From: Massospora cicadina
Taxonomy: Eukaryota > Entomophthoromycota > Entomophthoromycetes > Entomophthorales > Entomophthoraceae
Assembly: GCA_022478985.1 (NCBI GenBank)
Contig: JAKSZP010017439.1
Location: 28,771-92,770 of the forward strand
DNA: 64,000 nucleotides
Direction: 5' to 3'
Shown here: positions 23,868 to 34,085 of the stretch, piece by piece
How positions within the stretch are numbered: the first letter of the stretch is position 1
How the letters are laid out: each line of letters begins with the position of its first letter
Program-made: the position numbers and the translations under genes
The notes under the pieces: model-generated
What the model was told of the DNA's origin: nothing
The model's input: the letters and a program-made list of their open reading frames with translations, nothing else
Databases searched by the model: none

Positions 23868-25015
23868 CATAAAAATTTACTCTTGGTTGATTTTCAGCTG
23901 TCAACTCAGTAACCTTTTTACTGCACAGGTTCAATTTCCTCATGCACTTTGTTGCATTATATAGAAGGTATTAATTAATAATAGTATGGAGACTATTATC
24001 CATAGTTGAGATTGAACTATTCTTTACCCAACGCTTCAGCCAGTACTTCCAAGTAAATACTGTAAGTCATACTTGTAGAAATTCGTTCCCTATATTCTTG
24101 CCCACCTGATCTTCATTAAGATACCCCGTTAACAGTCTCTATTGGCCCAACACACAGTCGGCAGCTATCCCTGATTGTGGTTCCTTCATCTCTAGATCCC
24201 CACTCGGATATTTACTCTTCTCTTTGAGAGTCTTCCAATTATTGCCTTCTGCAATAATATCCTTAAGATGGAACAACACAATAGAAGCTGATAGTCTAAC
24301 TATACACCAATTTGACAATATAACTGTAGCTAATAATGCTTTTGTAGATAATAATTGCCAGTAATAATAATTGTTTTTATTATAGTAAATCCTAGGGAAT
24401 TATATAGTAGGGTATTCTGCTGTCTAACACCCAGTTGACACCTCTTCAATGAAATGGCAACTGTTGCCATTGAATCACCCTTCCTCGTTTTGGCAGCGAT
24501 GATCTTCCCCATCCAGGCTAGGATTCCATCATTGGACATCCTTGAGACCTCAAATGGAAAGAGTCAGAAAATGTGTCCCTAACGTTTTCCTCTAAATCCA
24601 AGCGAACCAACCATAATTGGCTAGTGACCTGCTTAGATAATGGGACTTATTACCCATTATGGCAGTTACCTCACCAACCAATTGACTTGCTAGTTGCAGG
24701 TGGCATCACTCGCCTCACAACTCACTATTCATTCCCAATCAGTCAGCGATGAAACCTGACCAATCCCAATCAGTACACCTGATAGTTAATCACTATCTGA
24801 TGTCCCTACTTTGTTGGCCGCTCAACCGATGAGATTTTAGTTTTCATCTGGGTCAATCCCTAATGAATACAACCAGGTGAAAATCCCAAAATCCCCCAAA
24901 CGTAGTTCCTCCAAAACTCGGGCCAACCAATTTCTGATTCACTTTGCCTTAGGGAATTTTCCCCTAGCGACACCAAGTAATCTAGCAGTCTGGGATATGG
25001 GAAAAAAACCCAACA
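23868..25015 (-). repeat. M1 5' LTR
   Basis: 1148 bases aligning end to end with 15461-16613. The terminal TG of the left copy reads CA here (23868-23869), a point of decay. Followed on the right by ggggc (25016-25020), the second half of the target duplication. Confidence 0.92.
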
Positions 25016-25020
25016 GGGGC

Positions 25021-26452
25021 TAAGTGTTATATCGAATATTTTGTTCATTCTGATCTCCATCACCTCCTAAATGAGTTGAGTTGCACCATCATGAAGTCTC
25101 CTGACAACTAGGGCTTACACAAACCCTACATTAACACACTGTCAATTTCTATAATGCAGCCTCTTTCGTTGTCCACAATAATTGATAAGCCATTGCCAAT
25201 AACTGATGATTAATCAATGTGGACCTTAACCAACTCACGGCATTGGAAAGCAGAATTTCTGGCTACCTTAAGGACCAGCTCCATCAGAATGTACAACTCC
25301 TTGAGGTTTTTGGTACCAACGCTTCACCCAAGTCAAGTACCTGATGCAGACACTTCAACAGCACTACCAGGAGCTAGCCTCTTATGACTTCGACTTAAGG
25401 AATAAAGGGCCTGAAGGTCTCCTTGGGCCTCAAGGGCCCTCTGGCCCCGCAGTGCCTACTTCAGGAGACCTTAAAGACTCCTTGAGAAAGGACATAATGG
25501 CAGCCCTCGCCGCCTTATAGAGCTAGATCCATAATGTGGTTAAAGGGCCAATCTCCAAATGTATGAAGTCCCTCTTGACACTAGGGTCTCAATTGAGGCC
25601 TTGTTGGATGAAATGTGTAATTTTAGCGCCTTCACCAAGCTCACCAATAGTCACATTTTCCATCTTGAGCGAACATGCCAAGGGTTTGACACCCTCATGA
25701 ACAACTTTAAACGCCAAAGACTTCTTCAGCACGCCGACATACAAGTATTAAAGGAGCAGGTGGCTCACAAGACCTCCATTACCTCCATAAACTGAAACAG
25801 GGATGATATTCAAGAGGACCTCCAGGTTTTGATGACGGTTGGATCAGCAGGCTTCCCATAACTACACAGAAACCGAAATTTCCAAGCATGCAACAATCTC
25901 TGGTGGCAATACCCTTTCAACTCCTTTTGTAACTAAGTTAATCCTAGATTTAAGGAGAAGTTCACCCCGGCCAGGAAAGTATTTCCTCTTTCCTATATGT
26001 GTATGAGAGTTCCATGTAAGAGGCTACCAAATAGTAGAAATTGAAAAATCCACTCCTGCCTGAATAAAATTGAACAGGAGATTATAAAACCCCATCTAAA
26101 GGGATGCCACACATGGGAACAGGTCTGCAACGCCTTGTACAAGAATTTGGCAGCTACCAGACCCTGGCCAATCAAATGCAAGCGTTCATGGATATTCACC
26201 TATAAAGGAGGACCCTGTGGAGTAAGCCAGCCAATTATATGCACAAGCACAGCCTTTAATAACCACAAACTTCATTGCCTTGGACAACGCCATAACTGCT
26301 GTCATGCCGTGGTGGGGTCTTAACCTGATGTTCAGATGAATATGATCGACCATAAAAATTGTTTTACTTGCATTTGGTGTTTAAGAAAGCCCTTAACAAG
26401 ATAATTGCGTCAAAATTTTACATCCTAAAGCCACCGCCTCTGTCTTGTCTAA
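25021..26452 (+). pseudogene. P1 gag, continuation after the M1 insert
   Basis: Broken frames continue P1 gag. Leu/Ser-rich sequence is followed by a short Gly-X-Y run (KGPEGLLGPQGPSGPA, 25405-25460), a helical, coiled-coil-like stretch open at 25559-25795 (SHIFHLERTCQGFDTLMNNF), and a capsid-like stretch at 25930-26330 with Trp and Leu spacing. No CCHC knuckle is visible before the block ends at the P2 duplication ccatc (26453-26457). Confidence 0.6.
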
Positions 26453-26457
26453 CCATC

Positions 26458-27294
26458 TGTCAGAAATTTTTTTCTTCTTTAAGGGAGAAGAATGCTTTGG
26501 GTACAGAATAGTCCTAATGATGGGGGAGTCCACCCATGCACCAACTCAAATTTGGTGCTTGTTGGACAATTACCTGTCCAAGTTTATGATAATGATGTTT
26601 CAAATTTCAATAACTATAAAATCGGCCCAAAAGCCCTGGTCAATTATCAGTGGAATCCTTAGAGCTGGGGTAGTACTTCCAACCCCTCCTCTGGTCAAAT
26701 AACTCTATGATTAAGGGCAGGGCTACACCAAGCCTGCGGCGAAATCAAGGGAGTTGCACTGAGGGTTCTCCCCATCCTGATTATAATTTAATTCAAGCAT
26801 CTACGCTGGGACCACCTCCTTTTATAGACGTGGAGGGGATCCCAAAAGGGGCAACTAATTTCTCTTATGGTGATTGCCTAAAATATATAGGATTTTTGCA
26901 TCATTGACTTGTAATACCTACTCTTAATCCTCTATTAGCTGTTCTGGATAAAGCGATGCTATTTTTGAGAGCTTTGATAAGTCGAACACCCACATTTTCT
27001 AAATAGGCTTGAAGCTAATAATGAATTTATGCATATCTTGCTTCAATCCTTGAGTTAATTAAATACTAAGCAGCGAGGTCAATATAGGGCTCGCTTCTTG
27101 ATACTCTTGCTGCCAGTAATAAAAAATTTATTAGATCCAACCTTTATCTTAACTTATAAAAGTAGATAATTTAACTAGTGGTCACAAAACCTCTTCATAT
27201 ATATTGGCAGTTGAGATAGATACTTATCCTGCCAGATTGTTGAAATCAGGGGCTAATTAGCACCTTCAAGCTTACAAAAACCCTGACTCCAACA
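26458..27294 (+). repeat. P2 5' LTR
   Basis: TGTCAGA...CCAACA, aligning with 31963-32824. Shared blocks include gggagaagaatgctttgggt and ctaattagcaccttcaagc. The segments around 26630-26900 and 32135-32430 match closely; a short extra stretch near 32268-32290 of the right copy is an internal duplication of gggagttgcactgag. Confidence 0.92.
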
Positions 27295-27296
27295 AG

Positions 27297-27308
27297 TGGT
27301 GCTCACTA
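27297..27308 (+). promoter_or_regulatory. P2 candidate primer binding site TGGTGCTCACTA
   Basis: Two bases after the 5' LTR end; same 12-mer as P1, P3 and M1, followed by a G-rich continuation (catgggg). Confidence 0.75.
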
Positions 27309-27338
27309 CATGGGGTAGTACACCACACAAAAACTTAA

Positions 27339-28176
27339 ATGGTGGGTGTTGGGGTAATTAACCCTCACAACCTCCCCACTGTTTCTGAACCCCGGATAGT
27401 TGCCCTTGAACAACAACTAGCCAGCGCTTTATCACGACTTAAAAAGCTTGAACAATCGCCTTTCAAAAAACCCTTAAAAGACAAGTTTATCCCTGGTTAG
27501 GGTAGCATTGCTACGTTCATATATATCTATGCATCTGTCATGCAAGGCGCAACTGACCACCAGAAAGTTAAGAACATCCTTTCTTGTTTGAGTTGCCTTG
27601 TCCAAGAGATAATGGTCCCTCATATTGATACTCTGCGCACCTGGGCCGAGGTTAAGGAAGATTTTGTAGCTGAATTTGGCTCCAAGCAGAGTCTAAACAG
27701 GAAAAACATGCCTTTATGTACCTTAGTAAGTATGATGATGAACGTATTACTGCCTTTGCCGAAAGAAAAATCTTGCTGCCCAGAGGTTGTCAACTTCTAA
27801 CATGCTACCCCTGGATGATGGCATCGTTGCCATGTTAACTGGGCTAGCTTCTCAACCTTCTTTAGATATGCATATCATTTCAGTGAAGCACAGCTTCAAA
27901 AATGTCCACGACATTTAAGAGGCTTTGTTATATGTTGCTGATTTTAATACCTGTGCGACCACCAACAAAGCTGTGGTGAAACCCCAAGTTCTAACCTTTG
28001 ATGAGTTTTTGCCTGCAGGGCAGTGGACGGTGGCTCCAACGACCTCCATGGGGCCTCCTAGACCTATCCACCTCGTGAAACCTGCTCCTTCAAGGCGACT
28101 CAAAGCAGACATCACATCATCCCATAGGTCTGAGCCCTTCAAAGCAGTTAATACTGCTTCCGTCCCAGCTCATTAA
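27339..28176 (+). pseudogene. P2 gag
   Basis: The ATG at 27339, shortly after the primer site, opens a frame starting MVGVGVINPHNLP. It has a short coiled-coil-like segment (ALEQQLASALSRLKKLE), an in-frame TAG at 27498-27500, and then the capsid (KVKNILSCLSCLVQEIM, LRTWAEVKEDFVAEFGS). A frameshift near 27790 leads to VAMLTGLASQPSLD and a basic Pro-rich tail that stops at 28176. No CCHC knuckle is seen. One stop and one frameshift are enough to inactivate it. Confidence 0.8.
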
Positions 28177-28668
28177 AGCCACAGTGCCTTCCCCCCAGCC
28201 AAGCTGGTAGTCGCACACCCTAAGGGCAACCCCTGCAACAAGAAAGGGCTTGCTGGAAAAACTTATGATTAGAGGATAGCTACCCAACCTCATATGCCTG
28301 ACTCCCCTACTTCAGTTGCTTTATTACCATTTGTGAGAATACCCCTATAGACGAATCTGAAGGGGTTATAAGAATGTTGGTTACTATGACTGGGAGTATC
28401 CGCTGAAGTGGAGGTTCCTGATCATTTGAGCTCTGGAGGAGTAGACGAGACCACCATACATGAGGACACATACCTCAGCCAAGCTCTAGGGTGTCCCAAG
28501 ATTATTGACACTGCTAGCGATGTGTATCAGCTCCTAGATGGCTTAATTAGACCTCTTCAGCAGGTCCATGTGGGAATCCAGCAAGTTTTATGCTCTCTGG
28601 TGCTAAATTCAGCCATATTTCCACAAAAACTTTTATCTAAAAGATACTTTTTGAATAAAAGTAAAGAA
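28177..28668 (+). other. P2 gag-protease spacer
   Basis: Degenerate sequence, with an open stretch beginning at 28408 (MEVPDHLSSGGVDET). By position this is the gag-protease junction of P2. No domain recognised. It ends at the SINE candidate. Confidence 0.45.
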
Positions 28669-28851
28669 TTTTTTTATAGGCTTTTATTAGTTGTGGACAA
28701 GAGATCAAAAGCGAACACTCTAAAAAATTACTTAAGGTGGGTCGACCTTGGGACAAATATACCACGGCAAGAATTTTCTAGCCAGTACAGGTTTCAAACT
28801 CAAAACCTGCACTAGGGTGGAAGCAGTTTTACCTGCCCGGCTAACCACCCT
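28669..28851 (-). mobile_element. Candidate tRNA-derived SINE
   Basis: A 183-bp unit on the minus strand. From its 5' end at 28851 the RNA polymerase III A box TAGCCGGGCAGG (28832-28843) starts at position 9 and fits TRGYNNARNNGG at nearly all positions. A B box AGTTTGAAACC (28790-28800) follows after 31 bases and differs from GGTTCGAATCC at three places, two of them C-to-T or G-to-A type. The 3' end reads CTATAAAAAAA, the same as the LINE A tail. The 7-bp direct repeat taaagaa flanks it (28662-28668 and 28852-28858). I see no second copy in the window. The case is inference from promoter boxes, tail and duplication together. Confidence 0.65.
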
Positions 28852-28858
28852 TAAAGAA

Positions 28859-29474
28859 AACACTCTTAGTATTGCAAAGATTAGTATTTAAATGTATTAA
28901 GGATCAAAATGAGCGAGGCGTGAATTTTGGATTAGGTTATAAATAGACAAATTAGGGAAAAAAATAAGTTTTGGCTTATTGAAGCTCTCAAGTCTCACAT
29001 TGCTTAGATGGGATGACCAATGGAAGGTCAGTTGCAGTAAGATCAGTCTGTTAAACAAGGATTTGATATATCTGATACAATCACCGTGTAGGAAAATTTT
29101 TTACACCTGATGGGACCCCTCTCCAAGGCTATAAAAGGGTTGGTATCCGCATAGGTGGTTTAACTAAATTATTAATGGAATAGGGAGGAACCTCAGATGG
29201 AGTCCCCTGATTCCAGCACATGGTCGGTGCAATCTAACTGCACAAACTAGTGCTATTTGACCAAGAAGTATTATTTTAAAGTTTTCCAAAGTTTGAGGGG
29301 TTCCACTGAGAATCAACCAGGGTCTTTTGGCCAATATTCTTGTTATTTTCATTCAAGCTGCTCTTATCCCAATATAAAACTTGTAATTGTCCGACATTAC
29401 CACATTTCAGCCTATTTTCTCCCAAAACATTCTTTTCTTGAAGCTGAGAGGGTAAATGTCTAACAGTCCATACT
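28859..29474 (+). other. P2 spacer downstream of the SINE candidate
   Basis: AT-rich, with stops in all frames. Lies between gag and protease of P2. No feature recognised; it may include the degraded gag C-terminus. Confidence 0.4.
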
Positions 29475-30044
29475 ATGAAATCCATCTTGTCGAGCTACCT
29501 AAAAACCACTCAAAAACGAACATCCACCTTCTGGACCAAGGAGGTCCTAGATCTGTCTTATAACTTTAAAGGAAAACTCAACAAGGTGGAAGTAGTCATT
29601 CAAAAAGTCTGGTTGATGGCCACCCTGGATACTGGATCCCCATTGAACGCAATTTTCCTCAAAGCTGATCAAAAAGATCAAGCTGGCGCCTGACTTGGAG
29701 TACAATCAAGAATTTGGAACCGCAGACCCAAACAACACCTGCGCAATGGGGCATACTCTTCACTTCCCATTTGAATTTGGAAGCTCATCTTATTTGCCCC
29801 CGCTGTGGTCTTAGACAAAAACACCTATGATATGCTCATAGGTACCCAGTTTATGATTGAATACGAGGGAATAATCAACATGAAGCAAGGTTTCCTCTCG
29901 TTACTCAACTATGAAGTCCCTTATAGTTTTTTTTTAGTACTAGATGGTCCCAAGTCCCTTATAGTCTTATCCAATAAAGATCTCAACAAGAACATATACT
30001 CTTGCCTGGCAGGATATCCATTTTCCGCTTTGACTTTACATTAA
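29475..30044 (+). pseudogene. P2 aspartic protease
   Basis: Open from 29475: the stretch LSYNFKGKLNKVEVVIQKVW leads to ATLDTGSPLNAIF with the catalytic D-T-G intact near 29626-29634. After a frameshift the flap region (YSSLPI) and VLDKNTYDMLIGTQFMIEY (29805-29860) follow. The C-terminal part is interrupted by the 24-bp LINE tip at 29928-29951, which happens to keep the frame open (8 codons). Confidence 0.85.
29928..29951 (-). mobile_element. 24-bp LINE-A tip: extreme 5' truncation with 14-bp target duplication
   Basis: The 14-mer aagtcccttatagt occurs at 29914-29927 and again at 29952-29965. Between the copies lie eight T residues and AGTACTAGATGGTCCC. That 16-mer is the exact complement of the LINE A 3' terminus (4777-4792), and the T run is its poly-A tail. 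This is what target-primed reverse transcription aborted after 16 bases would leave. Confidence 0.85.
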
Positions 30045-30109
30045 ACCACTTCTGGGCACAATTCAAAAAATGGCCTGATTCAGTGGATGCTAAGATGGTA
30101 TTCCTTTTA

Positions 30110-30566
30110 TGCTTCAGATGAGGTAGTGATTAAGCCAGGTGAACAACGAGTAATTGACACAAAGATCATGCTCCAAATCCACACAACTGCTTGTTGCACC
30201 TCGTAAGTATTGAGGGCGTTAGCCCCTTTTGAGCCTCGGTTATTGCCTGGTATACTAGACCCAGCCTACCAGAGGCCTATTAATCTTCTGTTGGGGATCC
30301 TTACCAGCAAGGACCTCATTGGAAGAAAACACCAGGAGATTATCAGAGGCTTATTAAGCCCTGTAGAGGACATTGAACAAATTCACTTCATTAGCTCTAC
30401 GTTGAATATGGGCTTGCCAACGGATAACCTGTTATGTACCTTACCCAATGTCCATACCTCAGATGATCAGACCCCAGATGAACTTGATAAAGTTCATACT
30501 TTATTGGATGGATTTAGTGAAATTTTCTTTAATTTGGATAATGATTATGACCACATGAAGGACTGA
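30110..30566 (+). pseudogene. P2 beta-barrel (dUTPase-like) linker and RT lead-in
   Basis: Fragments VVIKPGEQRVIDTKIMLQI (30123-30180), APFEPRLLPGILDP (30215-30258) and INLLLGILTSKDLIGRK fit the same pattern as the M1 linker (LV.T, EPR..PGI, L.N-like). They are followed by a helical lead-in to the RT (PDELDKVHTLLDGFSEIFF). Open from 30210 to 30566 after one frameshift. Confidence 0.55.
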
Positions 30567-30599
30567 AGCTCATTGAAGTAGTAATGCCTGTCCCATTTG

Positions 30600-31400
30600 G
30601 TCAAAGCCTTACAACAATTCAAAGGTGGAAGAACAGAAGATGAGGACTGAGCTCAAGCAGTTATTAGACGCGTGGTTACTATTTCCTTCAAAAACCCCTT
30701 GGTCTTCCCCCTTTTGCTAATCAAAAAGAAGAACGGAGGTCTTTGGGCAGTCATGGACTACCACAAATTAAATAAATTCACGAAAATGGATAGCTATACT
30801 ATCACCTGCATTGATGACGCCCCTGGCTCAACTCTCTACATCTAAGCTTTTTCTCCACGATGGACTTGGCTAGTGATTATTGGCAAATGGACCTTTCTCC
30901 TCAAGACCAGGAGAATTATGCTTTTAACTGCAGTGAGGGTCTCTTCCAACCCACCAGATTACCTCAAAGGTTGTGAAACGTCCCTGCAACTTTTCAGAGC
31001 GCCATGGAGCACGTCTTGCAGGGTTTAAAGTTAAGTTGCATCATCATATATCTAGATGACATCATGGTGTTCTCCAAGACCTTTACCAAACATCTTACTC
31101 ACTTGGAGGAAGTGTTTCAACGATTACGTGAGTCTAAAATCAAATTCAAACTCTCCAAATGCACCTTTTTCCAGAAGAAGTTAGATTTTTAAGACACGCC
31201 ATATCTCAGGAAAGAATTTAACCTACACAGGATAAGGTTGAAGCAATATCAAAAATGCCTTCCCTTAAAAATCCACGAGATACTCAGGTATTATTAGGGA
31301 TGATGGGGTATTATCATCAGTTGATCCCTAAGTTTGGCCAACTTAGTGAGCCCTCGTCCGCCTACTGACTAAAAACACCCCTTTCCATTGGGGTGCGTAA
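30600..31400 (+). pseudogene. P2 reverse transcriptase, start of the RNase H connection
   Basis: Reads FPLLLIKKKNG and VMDYHKLNKF near 30710-30780, MDLASDYWQMDLSPQDQENY near 30860-30920, and VPATFQSAMEHVLQG. The catalytic YLDD is intact at 31049-31060, then FSKTFTKHLTHLEEVFQRL. GMMGYYHQLIPKFGQLSEP (31300-31360) opens the connection domain, after which the gene is cut off. Several frameshifts. Confidence 0.88.
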
Positions 31401-31479
31401 TAAAATGCCGCTTTTGAGATTCTGAAGAAACTTCTACAACAACGTCCTAGTCTAGCATCTTCTGATCCACTTCACTGGG

Positions 31480-31962
31480 TTAATTCCTGCCCAGTGCTTT
31501 TATGGCCTACTATATTTAGTTTATCACTGTATCTTAACAATGTCCCCATTCCATGTTCTGTATGGGAGGGAACCAGGGATACCCGCCATTTTAGCTAAAG
31601 ATGTTTTCTCCTCTAAAGTTGAGGAGCCTGAGAAAGCCATGAGAAAATTACTCAACGCATCATTCAGCTTTAATCCGAGGCTTTTTAACCTAGCTAAACA
31701 GTTTCAAAGGAGGGACAAACTGCCAATGAGCTTAGGACTCCCCTATCTTCATTCAAAGTGTCTGACCTGGTCTTATACTACCATATCCGCATCACTTCTA
31801 GAAGCGGTAAGTTTAGATAAATTTGGGAAAGTCCCTTCACTTTCACTTACAAGAGAGGGAATGAGTATTCTATAAAGTCTTTGGATACAAGTATTACCAT
31901 AAACAGAGTACAAGGACGCATTTTACGCCCCTATTCTTCCCCCAACATTCTTGAAGGGGTAA
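31480..31962 (+). pseudogene. P2 integrase C-terminal remnant and polypurine tract
   Basis: Only the C-terminal block of integrase remains (MSPFHVLYGREPGIPAIL at 31540, then a helical stretch to 31875). The DDE core and all of RNase H are absent: RT-connection sequence is followed directly by this block. Purine-rich tgaaggggtaa at 31952-31962 precedes the LTR. Confidence 0.75.
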
Positions 31963-32824
31963 TGTTGGACAATCGCCTTTTTGTTTAAGGGAGAAGAATG
32001 CTTTGGGTGCAAATAGTCCTTATGATGGGGAGTTCACCCGCTCACCAACTCAAATTTAGTGTTTGTCGAATAAATTACCTGCCCAAATTTATAATAATCT
32101 ATAAAAATTTTAATAAGGGTAAAATTGGCCCAAAAGCCCTGGTCAATTATCAGTGGAATCCTTAGAACTGGGGTAGTACTTCCAACCCCCTCCTCTGGTC
32201 AAATAACTCTATGATTAAAGGCAGGGCTACACCAAGCCTGCGGCGAAATCAAGGGAGTTGCACTGAGAGTACTAAAAAAAGGGAGTTGCACTGAGGATCC
32301 TCCCCATCCTGATTATAATTTGATTCGTGCACCTACACTCCAAAACACCCCTTTTATAGACGTGGAGGGGATCCCAAAAAAGGCAACTAATTTCTCTTAT
32401 GTTGATTGCCTAAAATATATAAGATTTTTGCATCATGGACTTGTAATACCTATTATCAACACTCCATCAGCCGTTCCTGGTAAAGCAATGCTAGTTTTGA
32501 GAGCGTTGATAGGTCAAACACCCACATTTTATAAAAAGGATTGAAGCTAATAATGAATTTACGCCTATCTTGCTTTAAGCCTTGAGTTATTTAAATACTA
32601 GCCAGCGAGATTAATATAGGGTTCACTTCTTGACCCTCTCGCTGCCACTAATAAAAATTCATAAAATTCACTTTTTTTAACTTATAAGAGTAGTATTTTA
32701 ACTAGTGGGCACAAAACCCCCTTCATTTATTTTGGAAGTTGAGATAAATAATTTTCCTGCCAGATTGTTGAAATAAGGGGCTAATTAGCACCTTCAAGCT
32801 TACAATTAAAGCCTGAAACCAACA
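31963..32824 (+). repeat. P2 3' LTR
   Basis: TGTTGGAC...CCAACA, matching 26458-27294. Followed by ccatc, the second half of the target duplication, and then by P1 protease coding. Confidence 0.92.
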
Positions 32825-32829
32825 CCATC

Positions 32830-34085
32830 CTCAGGTCCGTGTTGTCAGAAATCAGAAGAATTCTTGACCCTGGTGCACTTACTGCAATTTTTCCATCACA
32901 GAGCAAGACATGCTAAAAATGACTTGCTGAGGAGGTGGGAAAAGGGCTTTCAGAATGAAGGGAGAAGCTCTTCACACTGACATCCCTATCTCGCCTCAAG
33001 AATTATCTATGACCTCTAATGAATCTGGAGATATTGTACCTGAAGAAGTTTTGGTACCCTTTGATAATAAAGAACTTGTAATGCTTACTCTTTTCCTGAT
33101 GAACCTCCTATGTTTCTCACGAACCTCTTCTGTTTGGAAGTCTGGTTACTTATGTCGCTGTTCAAGTTATTAAATTCTGGCCCATGCATCATTAACTGTG
33201 GTTCCCTATGAAAGTCATTTATCCAAACTGATGAAAAGTTTCAAGATCGCTCTGGACTTGCTGTACTACATGAAATACAGCACAGCTGGACCTCAGTGTA
33301 CACAATCCATAGGGGCTTATTCTTCTCTACCTATCAATTTTGGAAGCTTTTGAAAATATCCCCAGCATGGCACTGATACTTTGAGCTATGACCTTCTTCT
33401 AAGGACTCAGTCTCTCTAGGACTACTCCGCAGTAGTGCATTATGACGAAGGAATTAAATTCCCGCTGGGACATCAGGTCCCCTTGTTTTCAAAGCCTCGC
33501 AAAACTCTGAATTGGAAGTCAAAGCTTAAGCTTGCCTATTAGAGTAAGTGCCAAACCAATTGACTTGATTATTATGTAAGGGGCTCTTAAGTATGGATGC
33601 CCTCACCTGTAGTCGATGGCCATGAAGGCACGCCCATCTATTTACCTAAAACAACCACTATATCTCTGAAGTCCTAGGTTAATGTTGACACCCAAGTTCA
33701 CGTCAATATCCCCTTTGGATACCTTCTGGAGTTCCAGGGGTCTAGATAAACCATCGGTCTAAGAGGTCCTAACCTGTCTAGGATTTTTATATCACGCCTA
33801 TTCCAGATCCATATTGGTGTTACTAGCCAATTTACTGACAAACCTAAGGTAGTGGGCCTTAATAGTCTAGCCGCTTATGTCAGCCTCTTACCAAAAAAGG
33901 CTGCTAATGATGTCCACAGCTTTGGATGTTCAAGCGAGTTTGGTTTGGAGACACCCCCATCAGTAGACCTAGTCGACACTTTTATCAGAAATGGTCTCAC
34001 TGGGGAACAACAGCGCCAAGTTGGAGAATTATTAGAGGAGTACTCAAACCTCTTTTGGCCTCTACTTAAAATTTCGGAAAAATGA
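32830..34085 (+). pseudogene. P1 protease, beta-barrel linker and RT lead-in
   Basis: Resumes P1 after the P2 insert. ILDPGALTAIF (about 32855-32890) resembles a retropepsin active site with the D-T/S-G triplet as D-P-G. Later fragments VNVDTQVHVNIPFGYLLEFQ (33682-33741) match the linker pattern of P2, P3 and M1. The open stretch 33852-34085 (GLNSLAAYVSLLP, FIRNGLTGEQQRQVGELLEEY) is the lead-in to RT. Many frameshifts in between. About 33.1-33.4 kb shows no readable domain. Confidence 0.65.

Larger units (their letters stand above)
15461..25015 (-). mobile_element. M1, complete minus-strand gypsy element
   Basis: Bounded by LTRs 15461-16613 and 23868-25015 and by the 5-bp target duplication ggggc (15456-15460 and 25016-25020). 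At 9.55 kb it is long for the family because about 1.9 kb of extra coding-like sequence follows the integrase. Domain order on the minus strand is gag with CCHC knuckle, protease, beta-barrel linker, RT, RNase H, integrase, extra region. Frames carry few enough breaks that the domains read easily, but integrase and protease have lost catalytic residues. It sits inside P1 gag. Confidence 0.93.
26458..32824 (+). mobile_element. P2, plus-strand gypsy element inside P1
   Basis: LTRs 26458-27294 and 31963-32824 are flanked by the 5-bp duplication ccatc (26453-26457 and 32825-32829). Gag, protease, linker and RT are present in order. RNase H and most of the integrase are missing, removed by an internal deletion near 31.4-31.5 kb, which explains the short length (6.4 kb). 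It also hosts two small insertions, a SINE candidate and a 24-bp LINE tip. Confidence 0.92.
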
